Source of the DNA: an uncultured Pelagibacteraceae bacterium
GTDB taxonomy: Bacteria > Pseudomonadota > Alphaproteobacteria > Pelagibacterales > Pelagibacteraceae
Assembly (NCBI GenBank): GCA_902591695.1
Contig: CACJBQ010000002.1
Location: 1-64,000, forward strand
Length of the DNA stretch: 64,000 nt
Reading direction: 5' to 3'
Both the position numbers and the translations under genes were made by a program. How positions within the stretch are numbered: position 1 is the first letter of the stretch; each line of letters starts with the position of its first letter. The notes under the pieces were generated by a model that saw only the letters and a list, made by a program, of their open reading frames with translations, ran no database searches and was not told where the DNA came from. Positions 56,337 to 64,000 of the stretch are shown in pieces.

Positions 56337-57855
56337 CTTTTCTTCTATTCATGTACAAATAAAAACCTAAAGGATAGAAACTAATCAAGTTAATCCAATT
56401 ATTAAAAAAGTTTCCATTCGTAGTCAATGGCCATATTGATAAAAATAAACCAATAAGTAAAACTAATTCGCTGTCGGACAGTTTTTTTGAATTTTTATTA
56501 ATTAGATAAAGAAAATTTTTAATTATTAAATAAGTTAAAAATATAAATAACGAAAAAATAAATAAAAATCCTATAATTCCTGTTTCAGCTAAAAGTTGTA
56601 TGTAGAAATTATGTGGATGTGTGTTGCATGCATTTCTCTTTAGAAGTTCGTTTGATGGAGAATGTTGAGGATCTAGATGTAAAAAAATGTGATTATGTAT
56701 AATTATTTTTTCTTTAAATATTTTTTTAATAATCCCTTCCCTATTTGAATAATAAATATTTAATTTATCGTCTCCCACATATTTATAAGAAAAAACTTTA
56801 TCTCCTTTTTCGATTATTTGTTCAGTTGAAACAAAGACTTTTTCCAATTCCATGGGTCTTTTTTCTTTCCAAGGAATGTCTATTGTCAATATTGTATTAT
56901 CTACAAATATTTTGTCTGGAAAATAACTTACAAACCTTTTATCATCACAGTGATATCTATAAGTTTTAGGTCCCTTCCCAATTAATTTATTGTCATTAAA
57001 CATTTTTAATGAAGTTTTAAACATGGGTAAATAGTTTTGTAAAAAACCAATATTTTTTTCTGATTTCCCAAATATATGGCTTTTTAATTGATCTACATAT
57101 CTATCAAATACATTTTGATTCATTAGCATTATCAATATTATGCTTACGGAAGAAAAAATTATACTAAATACTTTAATTCTCCATTTAATACCAGTTACAA
57201 AAAAAATTATTATTAATCCAATTAATGTTTTAAAAAAAGCGGCACGTTCTCCAGATAAAAAAATCATCACTAAGCATAATAAAATAGTAAGAACACTAAC
57301 TTTATTTAATTTAGAGTTACTTTTAAAATACAAAGCTAGTCCAATTAATACAAAAAGAATTCTTGATAAGTAACTACCAAGAATTAAATCTTCTTTAAAG
57401 AAACCAGATATTCTATCTTGTCTATATTTTTCAAATCCAAAAATATTTTTTTCAAAGAAAAATTGGATATATCCATCAATAATTACAATTATGACTGTGG
57501 TTAATAAAAAAATATATAATACTTTTAAATTTTCTTTGCTTTTATTAAGTATTTCAAATACCGCAAAAGGAAATAAAAAAAATCTAAAATAAAAAAAAAT
57601 ATTTAGTATTGTTTCTGGTATAAACTCTGAATTTAAAAGACAAAATAATAAAAATATATAAAAAGAAAAAAAAAATATAACTATTTTTTCTTTGAAGAAA
57701 TCAAATTTTTTTTTTTTTAAAAGATCTGATAAAAATAAAATAATTAATATATTAACAATTAATTCTACTATAAATGGGCCAATTACAAACGCACACGGGA
57801 GTAATGATAGAAGTATTAACGAAAAATTTTTTTTTTTTAATATATGAGTAACCAT
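56326..57855 (-). CDS. O-antigen ligase family (Wzy_C) protein with an inserted domain
   Basis: 509 residues with about 11 helices, SGERAAFF at 201-208 and the Wzy_C signature HPHNFYIQLLAETGIIGF from 413. Ligases attach polymer to lipid A-core or to lipid carriers on the periplasmic side. The loop between GKGPKTYRYHCDDKRF and THPHNF is about 85 residues longer than usual. Residues 338-396 (KVFVSTEQIIEKGDKVFSYK..., YYSNREGIIKKIF, IIHNHIFLHLDP) look like a biotinyl/lipoyl-type beta barrel by hydrophobic and Gly pattern. That fold is inferred. Confidence 0.8.
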   Translation of the reverse strand: MVTHILKKKNFSLILLSLLPCAFVIGPFIVELIVNILIILFLSDLLKKKKFDFFKEKIVIFFFSFYIFLLFCLLNSEFIPETILNIFFYFRFFLFPFAVFEILNKSKENLKVLYIFLLTTVIIVIIDGYIQFFFEKNIFGFEKYRQDRISGFFKEDLILGSYLSRILFVLIGLALYFKSNSKLNKVSVLTILLCLVMIFLSGERAAFFKTLIGLIIIFFVTGIKWRIKVFSIIFSSVSIILIMLMNQNVFDRYVDQLKSHIFGKSEKNIGFLQNYLPMFKTSLKMFNDNKLIGKGPKTYRYHCDDKRFVSYFPDKIFVDNTILTIDIPWKEKRPMELEKVFVSTEQIIEKGDKVFSYKYVGDDKLNIYYSNREGIIKKIFKEKIIIHNHIFLHLDPQHSPSNELLKRNACNTHPHNFYIQLLAETGIIGFLFIFSLFIFLTYLIIKNFLYLINKNSKKLSDSELVLLIGLFLSIWPLTTNGNFFNNWINLISFYPLGFYLYMNRRKDVE

Positions 57856-57883
57856 TCTATTTTTTATAAATTATATTTAATAA

Positions 57884-59533
57884 CTATTTAAGAAAAAAAG
57901 TATACCCGTATTTCTCTATAATTGGATAATCGTCTTTTGGACTATTAATACATATTTTGTTATAGTCAGCACATTGCCATCCATCAGAAATATAAATTTC
58001 GTAACCATTAAAAACACCTAACTTTGAAATATCTGAATAATCAAAATCCTGTTTATAGCTTTTAGTTAAATTATAAAAATTAAGTTTATTAAAATTCTTT
58101 CCAACTGAAAAAACTATTAAAATTGATAAAAAAAATAATGAAATATTTCTGGTTAGAAAAACTTTTAAAAATTTTAAGTTGATCAAAACATACCCTAAAA
58201 TTAAGCATGGGAAAAATAAAATATGACCCCAACCAAATCTGACCTCTGGTGCTTGCATCCAAAAATAATTATTTAAAAAAAATGATATTACAATTATTGC
58301 TAGTATATCTTTTTTTAAAATATAATTTTTTAAATAACCGAATAAGTAAAGAAATGACAAAACTAAGGTTGAAATTAAAAGCATTGAATAACTAATCTTA
58401 AGTAAAGAGGTATTTAAAAAATAATCATAAAACCAAGGCACAAACCAATCAAAACTGTAAATAGTATGATCAAAATCTAAATATCTCTCTCTTAATCTGG
58501 TGTCTCTTGAAAAACCTTTGGTGGCATTAACTAACAAATCGATTTTATCGTTACCAAAAAACCAGTTAGTATTTAAACAACTAATTTTTACAGGATAAAT
58601 AAAACAAGAAGTTAAAATAAAATTTCTCAGCATCCACAAAGCCAGAAAAAGAGTAGAAAAAAATACTGGAATAAGTGACTTTTTTAATAAATTAATTTTT
58701 TTTATTAATGCATATAATGCAAAGATGGATACCCCGATATAAGTAATTTTAGTTACAACACATAATACAGATGAAATTAGTAATAAGTCAAAATAGTGGG
58801 TTTCTTCAGTTTCATTAAACTTTAAAAAAAAATAAAAAGATGAGATAAATAATATCATAGCTATAGTATCTACTTCAGGATTGCCTAAATGATTGAAAAT
58901 GATGCCATTTTGAAATGGATGAATTATTGAGAAAAATATTAGATATACTCCTACTAAGAATAAACAAATTTCACTTAATAAATAATTTTTACTTGCACTT
59001 AAGTAAACTTGATAAAACAAAACTGTTAAAGGTAAAAAGTTTAAAAGGTATATTGTATCAAAACCTTTTATTTTAAATTTTAACAAAGATAACAATATGT
59101 GCCAGCCAGAATTAAGGCTATATAACCAATCTAAATTTGAAAGACCAAAAACAATTTTTTTATCATAAGCCCATCTAATTGTTTGAGTATGATAAACAGG
59201 TGAATCAATATTGTGACCATTTTCATAATTAATAAATATTAAAAAAAATAAAATTATAGAAAAAATGAAAATATTTATGTTTAATTTTTTTTTAAATACT
59301 AAATATAAAAAAAATACTAATCCAATTAAAATTATATAAATAAAAAATATTTTTAATGGAAAAAAAAAATTTAGTAAAATTGAAGTAAGTATTAAAAAAA
59401 ATATTCCATATAAAAAATCAAAATTATTTATCTGAATAAATGTATTTTCTTTTTCAAAAATTTTTTTTAACAAAAAAGAATATCCAAGTATTGAAAAATA
59501 TATGATCAAATTTAATGTAAAAGATATAATCAT
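57884..59533 (-). CDS. Polytopic membrane protein, GT-C-like, family A copy 2
   Basis: 549 residues, 12 or more helices, and a soluble C-terminal tail ending YGYTFFLK. The first large loop has IDSPVYHTQTIRW (109-121); TSCFIYPVKISCLNTNWF lies mid-protein and GWQCADYNKIC near the end. It aligns by eye along its length with the gene at 52573-54264 on the other strand, so they are paralogues or separately acquired relatives. A role in sugar transfer to a surface glycan is likely from its setting only. Confidence 0.6.
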   Translation of the reverse strand: MIISFTLNLIIYFSILGYSFLLKKIFEKENTFIQINNFDFLYGIFFLILTSILLNFFFPLKIFFIYIILIGLVFFLYLVFKKKLNINIFIFSIILFFLIFINYENGHNIDSPVYHTQTIRWAYDKKIVFGLSNLDWLYSLNSGWHILLSLLKFKIKGFDTIYLLNFLPLTVLFYQVYLSASKNYLLSEICLFLVGVYLIFFSIIHPFQNGIIFNHLGNPEVDTIAMILFISSFYFFLKFNETEETHYFDLLLISSVLCVVTKITYIGVSIFALYALIKKINLLKKSLIPVFFSTLFLALWMLRNFILTSCFIYPVKISCLNTNWFFGNDKIDLLVNATKGFSRDTRLRERYLDFDHTIYSFDWFVPWFYDYFLNTSLLKISYSMLLISTLVLSFLYLFGYLKNYILKKDILAIIVISFFLNNYFWMQAPEVRFGWGHILFFPCLILGYVLINLKFLKVFLTRNISLFFLSILIVFSVGKNFNKLNFYNLTKSYKQDFDYSDISKLGVFNGYEIYISDGWQCADYNKICINSPKDDYPIIEKYGYTFFLK

Positions 59534-59542
59534 AATATTTCT

Positions 59543-60712
59543 TTACTTTAATGCTTTGCCTTGAATAATTTTGTCTGATCTTTCCTTATGTGTGTCATAA
59601 GCCCAACATTTAATCATTTCCCTAGAATTAAGATATTTTTGAATTCCGCCTGGTTCTAAACTAAATTTTATTTTAGCACTTACCGCTTCTTTTGGGGCAC
59701 AAATATTGTTATTTTTATATTCAATTTGAAGAAAATTGTAATTAGTTATCCATGAAAAAAAATTAAAAAATATTATTAAAAATAAAATTTTTTTATTAAA
59801 AAATTTTGTAATAAAAAAATATAAAAATATTATACCTGGTTGCAAATATGATAGCTCAGCTGGTATATATAAAAAAAGTAAAAAATTAAGTAAAATAATA
59901 AAAAAAATAACTCTGTATTTATATAAATTAATAATTAGTGTTTTAGATCTCAGAAATGTAAAAAGAATTAATATTATTTGAATTAAACCTAAAGCTAATA
60001 TTGTTTTGTAAGCAAATCTTGCTAAAATTCCAAAAAAACCTTGGTCTGTTGGTCTTGCTGCTGTTAACCACTCTAGGGAAAATGAATAATCATACCATAT
60101 TGGAACATAAAAAAGTCCACTAACAAAAAATATTGAGAGAAAAATTATAATTTTTCTATTTAATGAAATTTTGTAATCATAATTATACAAAAATATTATG
60201 GGAATTATAAAAATTAAAAAATTGATTCTCGCGCCAATAGAAATCGATAAAAGTAAGATTGCTAATTCTATCTTTTTTTTTGATAATAAATAAAAACCTA
60301 GTCCAAAAGGGAATAGCGCCCAAGAGTAATCTATTGGTTCTAAATTATCAAAGTAAAGTACTTGACTAGATAAGCAAAGTAATAAATAGGGATATAAGTC
60401 TAAATCATTTTTTTTTGATAGTGCAAGAAAAATAAAAAATATTCCAAATAAAAATAATAAAAACGTTATCAAATTTGTAACAAAACTACCAAAAAAATAA
60501 GATAAGAAACCTATGCCCATTTCAGCAACTGGATTGCCTGTAAATCTTGAGGTTACAAAAGTTCCATCTATTAATCTTCTTTCAAAAACATATATCATTG
60601 GAAGTGTATCTTCATCTGACCCATAACCTCCAATGAAAGATAAATAAATTGCAAAGATCAGTAATATTGAAATAAGAAATATTATAAAAACGTTAGGCTT
60701 TATTTTAGCCAT
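59543..60712 (-). CDS. Polytopic membrane protein of unknown function, GT-C-like
   Basis: 389 residues with around ten hydrophobic helices. The first loop after helix 1 has GGYGSDEDTLPMIY (31-36 acidic), a place where GT-C enzymes keep catalytic acids; RFTGNPVAEMG follows. There is a periplasmic-type tail with CAPKEAVSAKI and MIKCWAYDTHKERSD, holding two Cys. I do not recognise a named family. It lies 5 bp before gmd in transcription terms, reading in the same direction. Confidence 0.55.
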   Translation of the reverse strand: MAKIKPNVFIIFLISILLIFAIYLSFIGGYGSDEDTLPMIYVFERRLIDGTFVTSRFTGNPVAEMGIGFLSYFFGSFVTNLITFLLFLFGIFFIFLALSKKNDLDLYPYLLLCLSSQVLYFDNLEPIDYSWALFPFGLGFYLLSKKKIELAILLLSISIGARINFLIFIIPIIFLYNYDYKISLNRKIIIFLSIFFVSGLFYVPIWYDYSFSLEWLTAARPTDQGFFGILARFAYKTILALGLIQIILILFTFLRSKTLIINLYKYRVIFFIILLNFLLFLYIPAELSYLQPGIIFLYFFITKFFNKKILFLIIFFNFFSWITNYNFLQIEYKNNNICAPKEAVSAKIKFSLEPGGIQKYLNSREMIKCWAYDTHKERSDKIIQGKALK

Positions 60713-60717
60713 AAAAA

Positions 60718-61752
60718 TTATTTTAATTTTGATTTTAATTTATTCAAATCACTAAAAATCATATCTTTCACAAGCTGAGAAAAAGTTACTTTTGGTTTCC
60801 ATTTTAGTTTCATTCTTGCTTTATTGGCATCTCCTAATAAAGTATCTACTTCACTTGGTCTAAAATATTTTTTACTACATTCTACAATGCAGTTTCCTGA
60901 ACTATCAAATCCTTTGGTATTTATTCCGTTGCCTCGCCATGTAATCTTAATTTTTAAATTTTTAGCACATTCATCAATAAAATTTTTAACTGTATAGTTA
61001 ATTCCGGTCGCGATCACAAAATCTTCAGGTTTTTTTTGTTGCAATATCAACCACTGAGCCTCAACATAATCTTTTGCATGGCCCCAGTCTCTTTTTGCAT
61101 ACAAATTTCCTAGTACAAGTTTTTTTTGCAAACCTAGTTTAATTTTACTTAAACCAATTGTAATTTTTCTAGTTACAAATGTTTCTCCTCTTCTGGGACT
61201 TTCATGATTAAATAAAATACCATTGCAAGCAAAAATTTTATAAGATTCTCTGTAATTAATTGTAATCCAATGTGCAAATAACTTTGCTACTCCATATGGG
61301 CTCCTTGGATAAAAAGGAGTTTTTTCTGACTGGCGTTTTTCAACAATTTTTCCAAACATCTCTGAAGTGCCTGCTTGATAATATTTTACTTTATTTAATT
61401 TTAAAGTTTTTATAGCCTCTAAAATATTCAAACATCCAAGTGCATTAACGTTTGCTGTATAATTTGGAATCTCAAAGGATACGGCTACATGTGACTGGGC
61501 AGCTAAATTATATATCTCATCTGGCTTTACAAATTTTATTAGTTTTTGAATTGAGATGGGGTCGGTAATATCACCGTAATATAAAAAAAAAGATTTTTTA
61601 TTAGTTTCATAAATGTGATCTATTCGTTCAGTGTTTAATGAGGATGATTTTCTTTTAACAGCATGAACAATATAGTTCTTTTTGAGCAAAAACTCAGTTA
61701 GATAAGATCCATCTTGACCAGTAACTCCAAAAATTAATGCTTTTTTTTTCAT
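60718..61752 (-). CDS. gmd: GDP-mannose 4,6-dehydratase
   Basis: 344 residues, NADP extended [18 protein letters not shown] (from 9), [53 protein letters not shown] and [13 protein letters not shown] (Thr/Tyr/Lys catalytic set), then [16 protein letters not shown]. Makes GDP-4-keto-6-deoxymannose; with fcl nearby the product is GDP-L-fucose for surface glycan. Slightly short relative to the usual about 350-370. Confidence 0.96.
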   Translation of the reverse strand: MKKKALIFGVTGQDGSYLTEFLLKKNYIVHAVKRKSSSLNTERIDHIYETNKKSFFLYYGDITDPISIQKLIKFVKPDEIYNLAAQSHVAVSFEIPNYTANVNALGCLNILEAIKTLKLNKVKYYQAGTSEMFGKIVEKRQSEKTPFYPRSPYGVAKLFAHWITINYRESYKIFACNGILFNHESPRRGETFVTRKITIGLSKIKLGLQKKLVLGNLYAKRDWGHAKDYVEAQWLILQQKKPEDFVIATGINYTVKNFIDECAKNLKIKITWRGNGINTKGFDSSGNCIVECSKKYFRPSEVDTLLGDANKARMKLKWKPKVTFSQLVKDMIFSDLNKLKSKLK

Positions 61753-62096
61753 AAAACTAATTCTAAGTGTATTCCTTATTTATATTAAGAAAAGAAAAAA
61801 TTTAAATCTAATTATTTTTTTTTTTAATTGTATCTGATCAATTAAAAATAACATTATAAGTTTTTATTATTAATATTATTTTAATTTTTTATATCTAAAT
61901 ATCAGCTTTTTACAGATCTTTTTACTGAAACTAATCAAGTTTTTTATACCAAATGGATAATCAACTTGAATAATTCTAAAAATTTTTAAGCTACCAATCT
62001 ATATTTAATAACTAACCAACATCCATATTATTAATTATTTATTCTAAAATAAATTTTGAATAACTGATTTTGATATTTATTATTATTAAATACTCT
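61753..62096. other. Gene-free stretch between fcl and gmd
   Basis: 344 bp, the longest gap in the window, extremely AT-rich. I see no RNA gene or full ORF. It contains a 40-codon minus-strand frame without a start codon (listed separately) and may be the trace of a lost gene plus the promoter for gmd. Confidence 0.6.
61876..61998 (-). pseudogene. Possible C-terminal remnant of a lost gene
   Basis: A minus-strand frame of 40 codons with no start codon, reading GSLKIFRIIQVDYPFGIKN then a Lys-rich end and TAA. It looks protein-like rather than random (VDYPFG followed by a basic tail) and lies between gmd and fcl. I cannot name the parent family. In DNA this AT-rich, a 40-codon frame can occur by chance. 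Confidence 0.22.
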
Positions 62097-63053
62097 TTAG
62101 TTCATTAATTTCAACCTAGAATTAACAACTTTTTTTAAACCAGTATTTAGTTTTATTTTTGGTCTCCATTTTAATTTTCTTATTTTTGAACTATCTAAAT
62201 TTTTTATTAGAGTTCCATCTGGATAATTTTTATCAAATAAAATTTTTCCTTTAAATTTCACAATTTTTTTTATTTTTTTTACTAGTTGCAAAATTGATAC
62301 ATATTCACCAGTTCCCACATTAATTACCGGCAATTTCTTTTGAAAAATTTTAATAATGTTTGACCTAGGTGTTATTAGAGTTTTAAAAATAGCGTTTGCA
62401 AGATCATCAACATACATAAATTCTCTAATAGCTTTTCCAGTACCCCAAACTTTAACATTTGTTTTATTTTTTTTTGCATTCAAAAACTTTGTTATTAGTC
62501 CAGGTATCACGTGACTAGATTTAATATCAAAGTTATCTTTTATTCCATAAAGGTTAGTTGGCATCAAACAGATAATATCTTGATCTAATTCCTCGTATAA
62601 AATTGAGCTAAGCTTAATGCCATATAGTTTTGACATAGCATAAGCTTCATTTGTTTTTTCAAGCTTACCGGTCATTATATAATCTTCTTTTATAGGTATT
62701 TTTGAATTTTTTGGATAAATACAAGATGAACCCAAAAAAACAACTCTCTTGACTTTGAATTTTTTTGCTAAAAGTAAAATATTATTTTGTATTTCTGTAT
62801 TTTCTAATAAGAAATCAAGTTGGTAATTTTTGTTTTCTAAAATACCTCCTACTTTTGCAGCACACATAATCACAAATTCTGGACGTTTTTTTTTAAAAAA
62901 ATCCGTAACCTTTTTTTTATTTGTTAAATCTAATTTTTTTCTACTTGCAGTAATTATTTTTTTATAATGTTTTTTTTTTAAAAGACGATAAATAGCATTT
63001 CCAACTAATCCATTATGCCCAGCGATAAAAATTTTTGAATTTTTCTTAATCAT
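62097..63053 (-). CDS. fcl: GDP-L-fucose synthase
   Basis: 318 residues. Epimerase-reductase turning GDP-4-keto-6-deoxymannose into GDP-L-fucose with NADPH. IAGHNGLVGNAIYRLL, CAAKVGGILENKNY, FLGSSCIYPKNSKIPIKE, NEAYAMSKLYG (Tyr/Lys) and PTNLYGIKDNFD match the family. Partner of gmd, though 344 bp apart in a region where genes usually touch. Confidence 0.95.
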   Translation of the reverse strand: MIKKNSKIFIAGHNGLVGNAIYRLLKKKHYKKIITASRKKLDLTNKKKVTDFFKKKRPEFVIMCAAKVGGILENKNYQLDFLLENTEIQNNILLLAKKFKVKRVVFLGSSCIYPKNSKIPIKEDYIMTGKLEKTNEAYAMSKLYGIKLSSILYEELDQDIICLMPTNLYGIKDNFDIKSSHVIPGLITKFLNAKKNKTNVKVWGTGKAIREFMYVDDLANAIFKTLITPRSNIIKIFQKKLPVINVGTGEYVSILQLVKKIKKIVKFKGKILFDKNYPDGTLIKNLDSSKIRKLKWRPKIKLNTGLKKVVNSRLKLMN

Positions 63054-63087
63054 ATGTCAGAAGATATTTATAAAATTAAAACAAAAA

Positions 63088-64000
63088 TTACAAATCAATA
63101 TTCTTATAAAGAAAAAGAAGTATCTGATGTATTAATACTGTTAAAAATATAGTTCCAAAAAACATATATGAATTTAATGGCATATATCCGAAATGTATAA
63201 GTCTATATGAAATTTGTTGCATTATAAGAGCACAAAAAATAAAATTAGATGATTGATTAAGTACAATCCTTTCAAAAGATAACATTAATAAAGTTAAAAT
63301 AAATAAAGATAAAATTAGAAACATTTTAGATCCAGAATAAAATAAAAAAGATACTATTCCAGGTGTTGTAATTCCATAATTCACAGTTAATAAGTCTGCT
63401 CCATAATCTCTTTCTTGAATTACTCTCTCATAATATGGTAATTTCGAAACGTCATATTTTTCTTTAAATGAATTTACAAAAGTATCCCAATTTTTATTTT
63501 TGTTTGCCGTCACAGAAAGGACAGCATCTATACCAACCCATCTGTTTACAGCTAAATAAAAAAATTCATCAATAGCCTTAGGTAAAGTGTCATATTTTTT
63601 TATGTCAGTTTTTTTTTGTTGTGTTTCTTTATCAAAAACATCTATCTTCAGATCCTTAACTTCAGACCCAACCTTAACTTCATTGTAATAGTAATAATTA
63701 TGGCGTAAATAATTAATAGTTGATACTGAAATAAAAAAAAAAACAAATATTGTTATAAAATATATAATAAAGAATTTAGGTTTAAGTTTTAAACTATAGA
63801 TCTTATTTGATTTATAAAGACCATAAAAAATCGATAATGAATTAAATATCATTCCTCTACTCAGATAACTTATACTTGATATAAATGTTTCTAATATTCC
63901 AATTAGAGATAATTGATACAGCTTTATTTTATTATTAAGATTTATTAGTAAAAAAAAACTAATTATTGATGAAAAACCAAAAAGTAAAACCCATTTTATT
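63088..64000 (-). CDS. Partial membrane protein, oligosaccharide polymerase-like (runs off the window)
   Basis: The frame is open from the stop at 63088 to the right edge with no stop, so the N-terminus lies beyond the window; the ATG at 63852 is internal (…SSISYLSRGMIFNSL precedes and follows it). About 304 residues are visible: several helices, a long periplasmic loop (roughly between KVGSEVKDLKIDVFD and YGADLLTVNYGITTPG), then four C-terminal helices. The SRGMxFN segment and the pattern of loop plus TPG-x-V-x-F recall Wzy-type O-unit polymerases, but I cannot assign it firmly. Confidence 0.5.
   Translation of the reverse strand, partial: IKWVLLFGFSSIISFFLLINLNNKIKLYQLSLIGILETFISSISYLSRGMIFNSLSIFYGLYKSNKIYSLKLKPKFFIIYFITIFVFFFISVSTINYLRHNYYYYNEVKVGSEVKDLKIDVFDKETQQKKTDIKKYDTLPKAIDEFFYLAVNRWVGIDAVLSVTANKNKNWDTFVNSFKEKYDVSKLPYYERVIQERDYGADLLTVNYGITTPGIVSFLFYSGSKMFLILSLFILTLLMLSFERIVLNQSSNFIFCALIMQQISYRLIHFGYMPLNSYMFFGTIFLTVLIHQILLFLYKNIDL

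Noticed and set aside
63088-63852. Complete 254-residue gene starting at 63852
   Set aside because: The frame continues without a stop to the window edge and the extra residues are membrane-like, so the gene is partial and that ATG internal.
51566-64000. 16S or 23S rRNA in the island region
   Set aside because: Only protein-coding AT-rich genes are seen; no rRNA stretch apart from 5S. They may lie beyond the right edge.

Overview
The window reads as the chromosome of a SAR11-clade alphaproteobacterium (Pelagibacterales, Candidatus Pelagibacter-like). The DNA is very AT-rich, genes are packed with 4-bp overlaps or gaps of a few bases, the tmRNA is of the permuted two-piece alphaproteobacterial type, and a 5S rRNA gene stands apart from any 16S/23S gene with a cell-surface polysaccharide island on its upstream side. 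From memory, that last arrangement is the SAR11 hypervariable region 2 layout. No database search was possible; identities rest on motifs, protein length and gene order.

Layout. 1-1.7 kb: end of a variable block (partial methyltransferase, SGNH hydrolase). 1.7-15.2 kb: core genes thyX, ssrA, ppdK, glyS/glyQ, an S49 peptidase, a polyprenyl synthase, pdxH, aroC, and the dxs-ispA-xseB isoprenoid cluster. 15.3-19.7 kb (+ strand): sua5, a two-gene ABC exporter, rluD and rpoH, with a tRNA-Arg on the other strand. 19.7-35.6 kb: about 16 kb of minus-strand genes, in transcription order a DUF4164 coiled-coil gene, zapA, fthC, a ymdB-like gene, yebC, a ruvC-like gene, tolQRAB-pal, cpoB, tilS, ftsH, folP, glmM, thiD, purA. 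35.6-43.9 kb (+ strand): tkt-gap-pgk-fba (lower glycolysis/gluconeogenesis and pentose-phosphate interconversion), then thiE, efp, suhB, rpmE, a DUF1013 regulator, rpsU and the initiator tRNA. 43.9-47.6 kb: a two-gene surface-modification insert (GT-C glycosyltransferase, acyltransferase). 47.7-51.6 kb: tal, the three-subunit transhydrogenase, two very small genes (an aa3 oxidase subunit IV-like peptide and ribosomal L36) and 5S rRNA. 51.6-64 kb: polysaccharide island with an epimerase, GT2, Wzy/ligase-type membrane proteins, GT-C-like membrane proteins and the GDP-L-fucose pair gmd/fcl; the last gene runs off the right edge.

How the genes work together. The central-carbon genes suit an organism that uses the lower EMP pathway reversibly (PPDK, class I aldolase, and a GAPDH whose usual NAD-selecting Asp is Asn followed by Arg). 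ThiD and ThiE fit salvage of pyrimidine precursor for thiamin. Tol-Pal and the surface island describe the envelope: a conserved maintenance machine next to strain-variable glycan genes.

Most notable: (1) rpsU appears to start at ATT behind a strong Shine-Dalgarno, and the adjacent initiator tRNA has A29:U41 in place of the first of the three G:C pairs that initiation relies on; (2) the isolated 5S rRNA has its own sigma70-like promoter and runs nine bases into rpmJ; (3) the ruvC slot holds a phage-type resolvase, and ruvA, ruvB and ybgC are missing from their usual place; (4) an O-antigen-ligase-type protein carries an inserted domain that looks like a biotinyl/lipoyl-type barrel.
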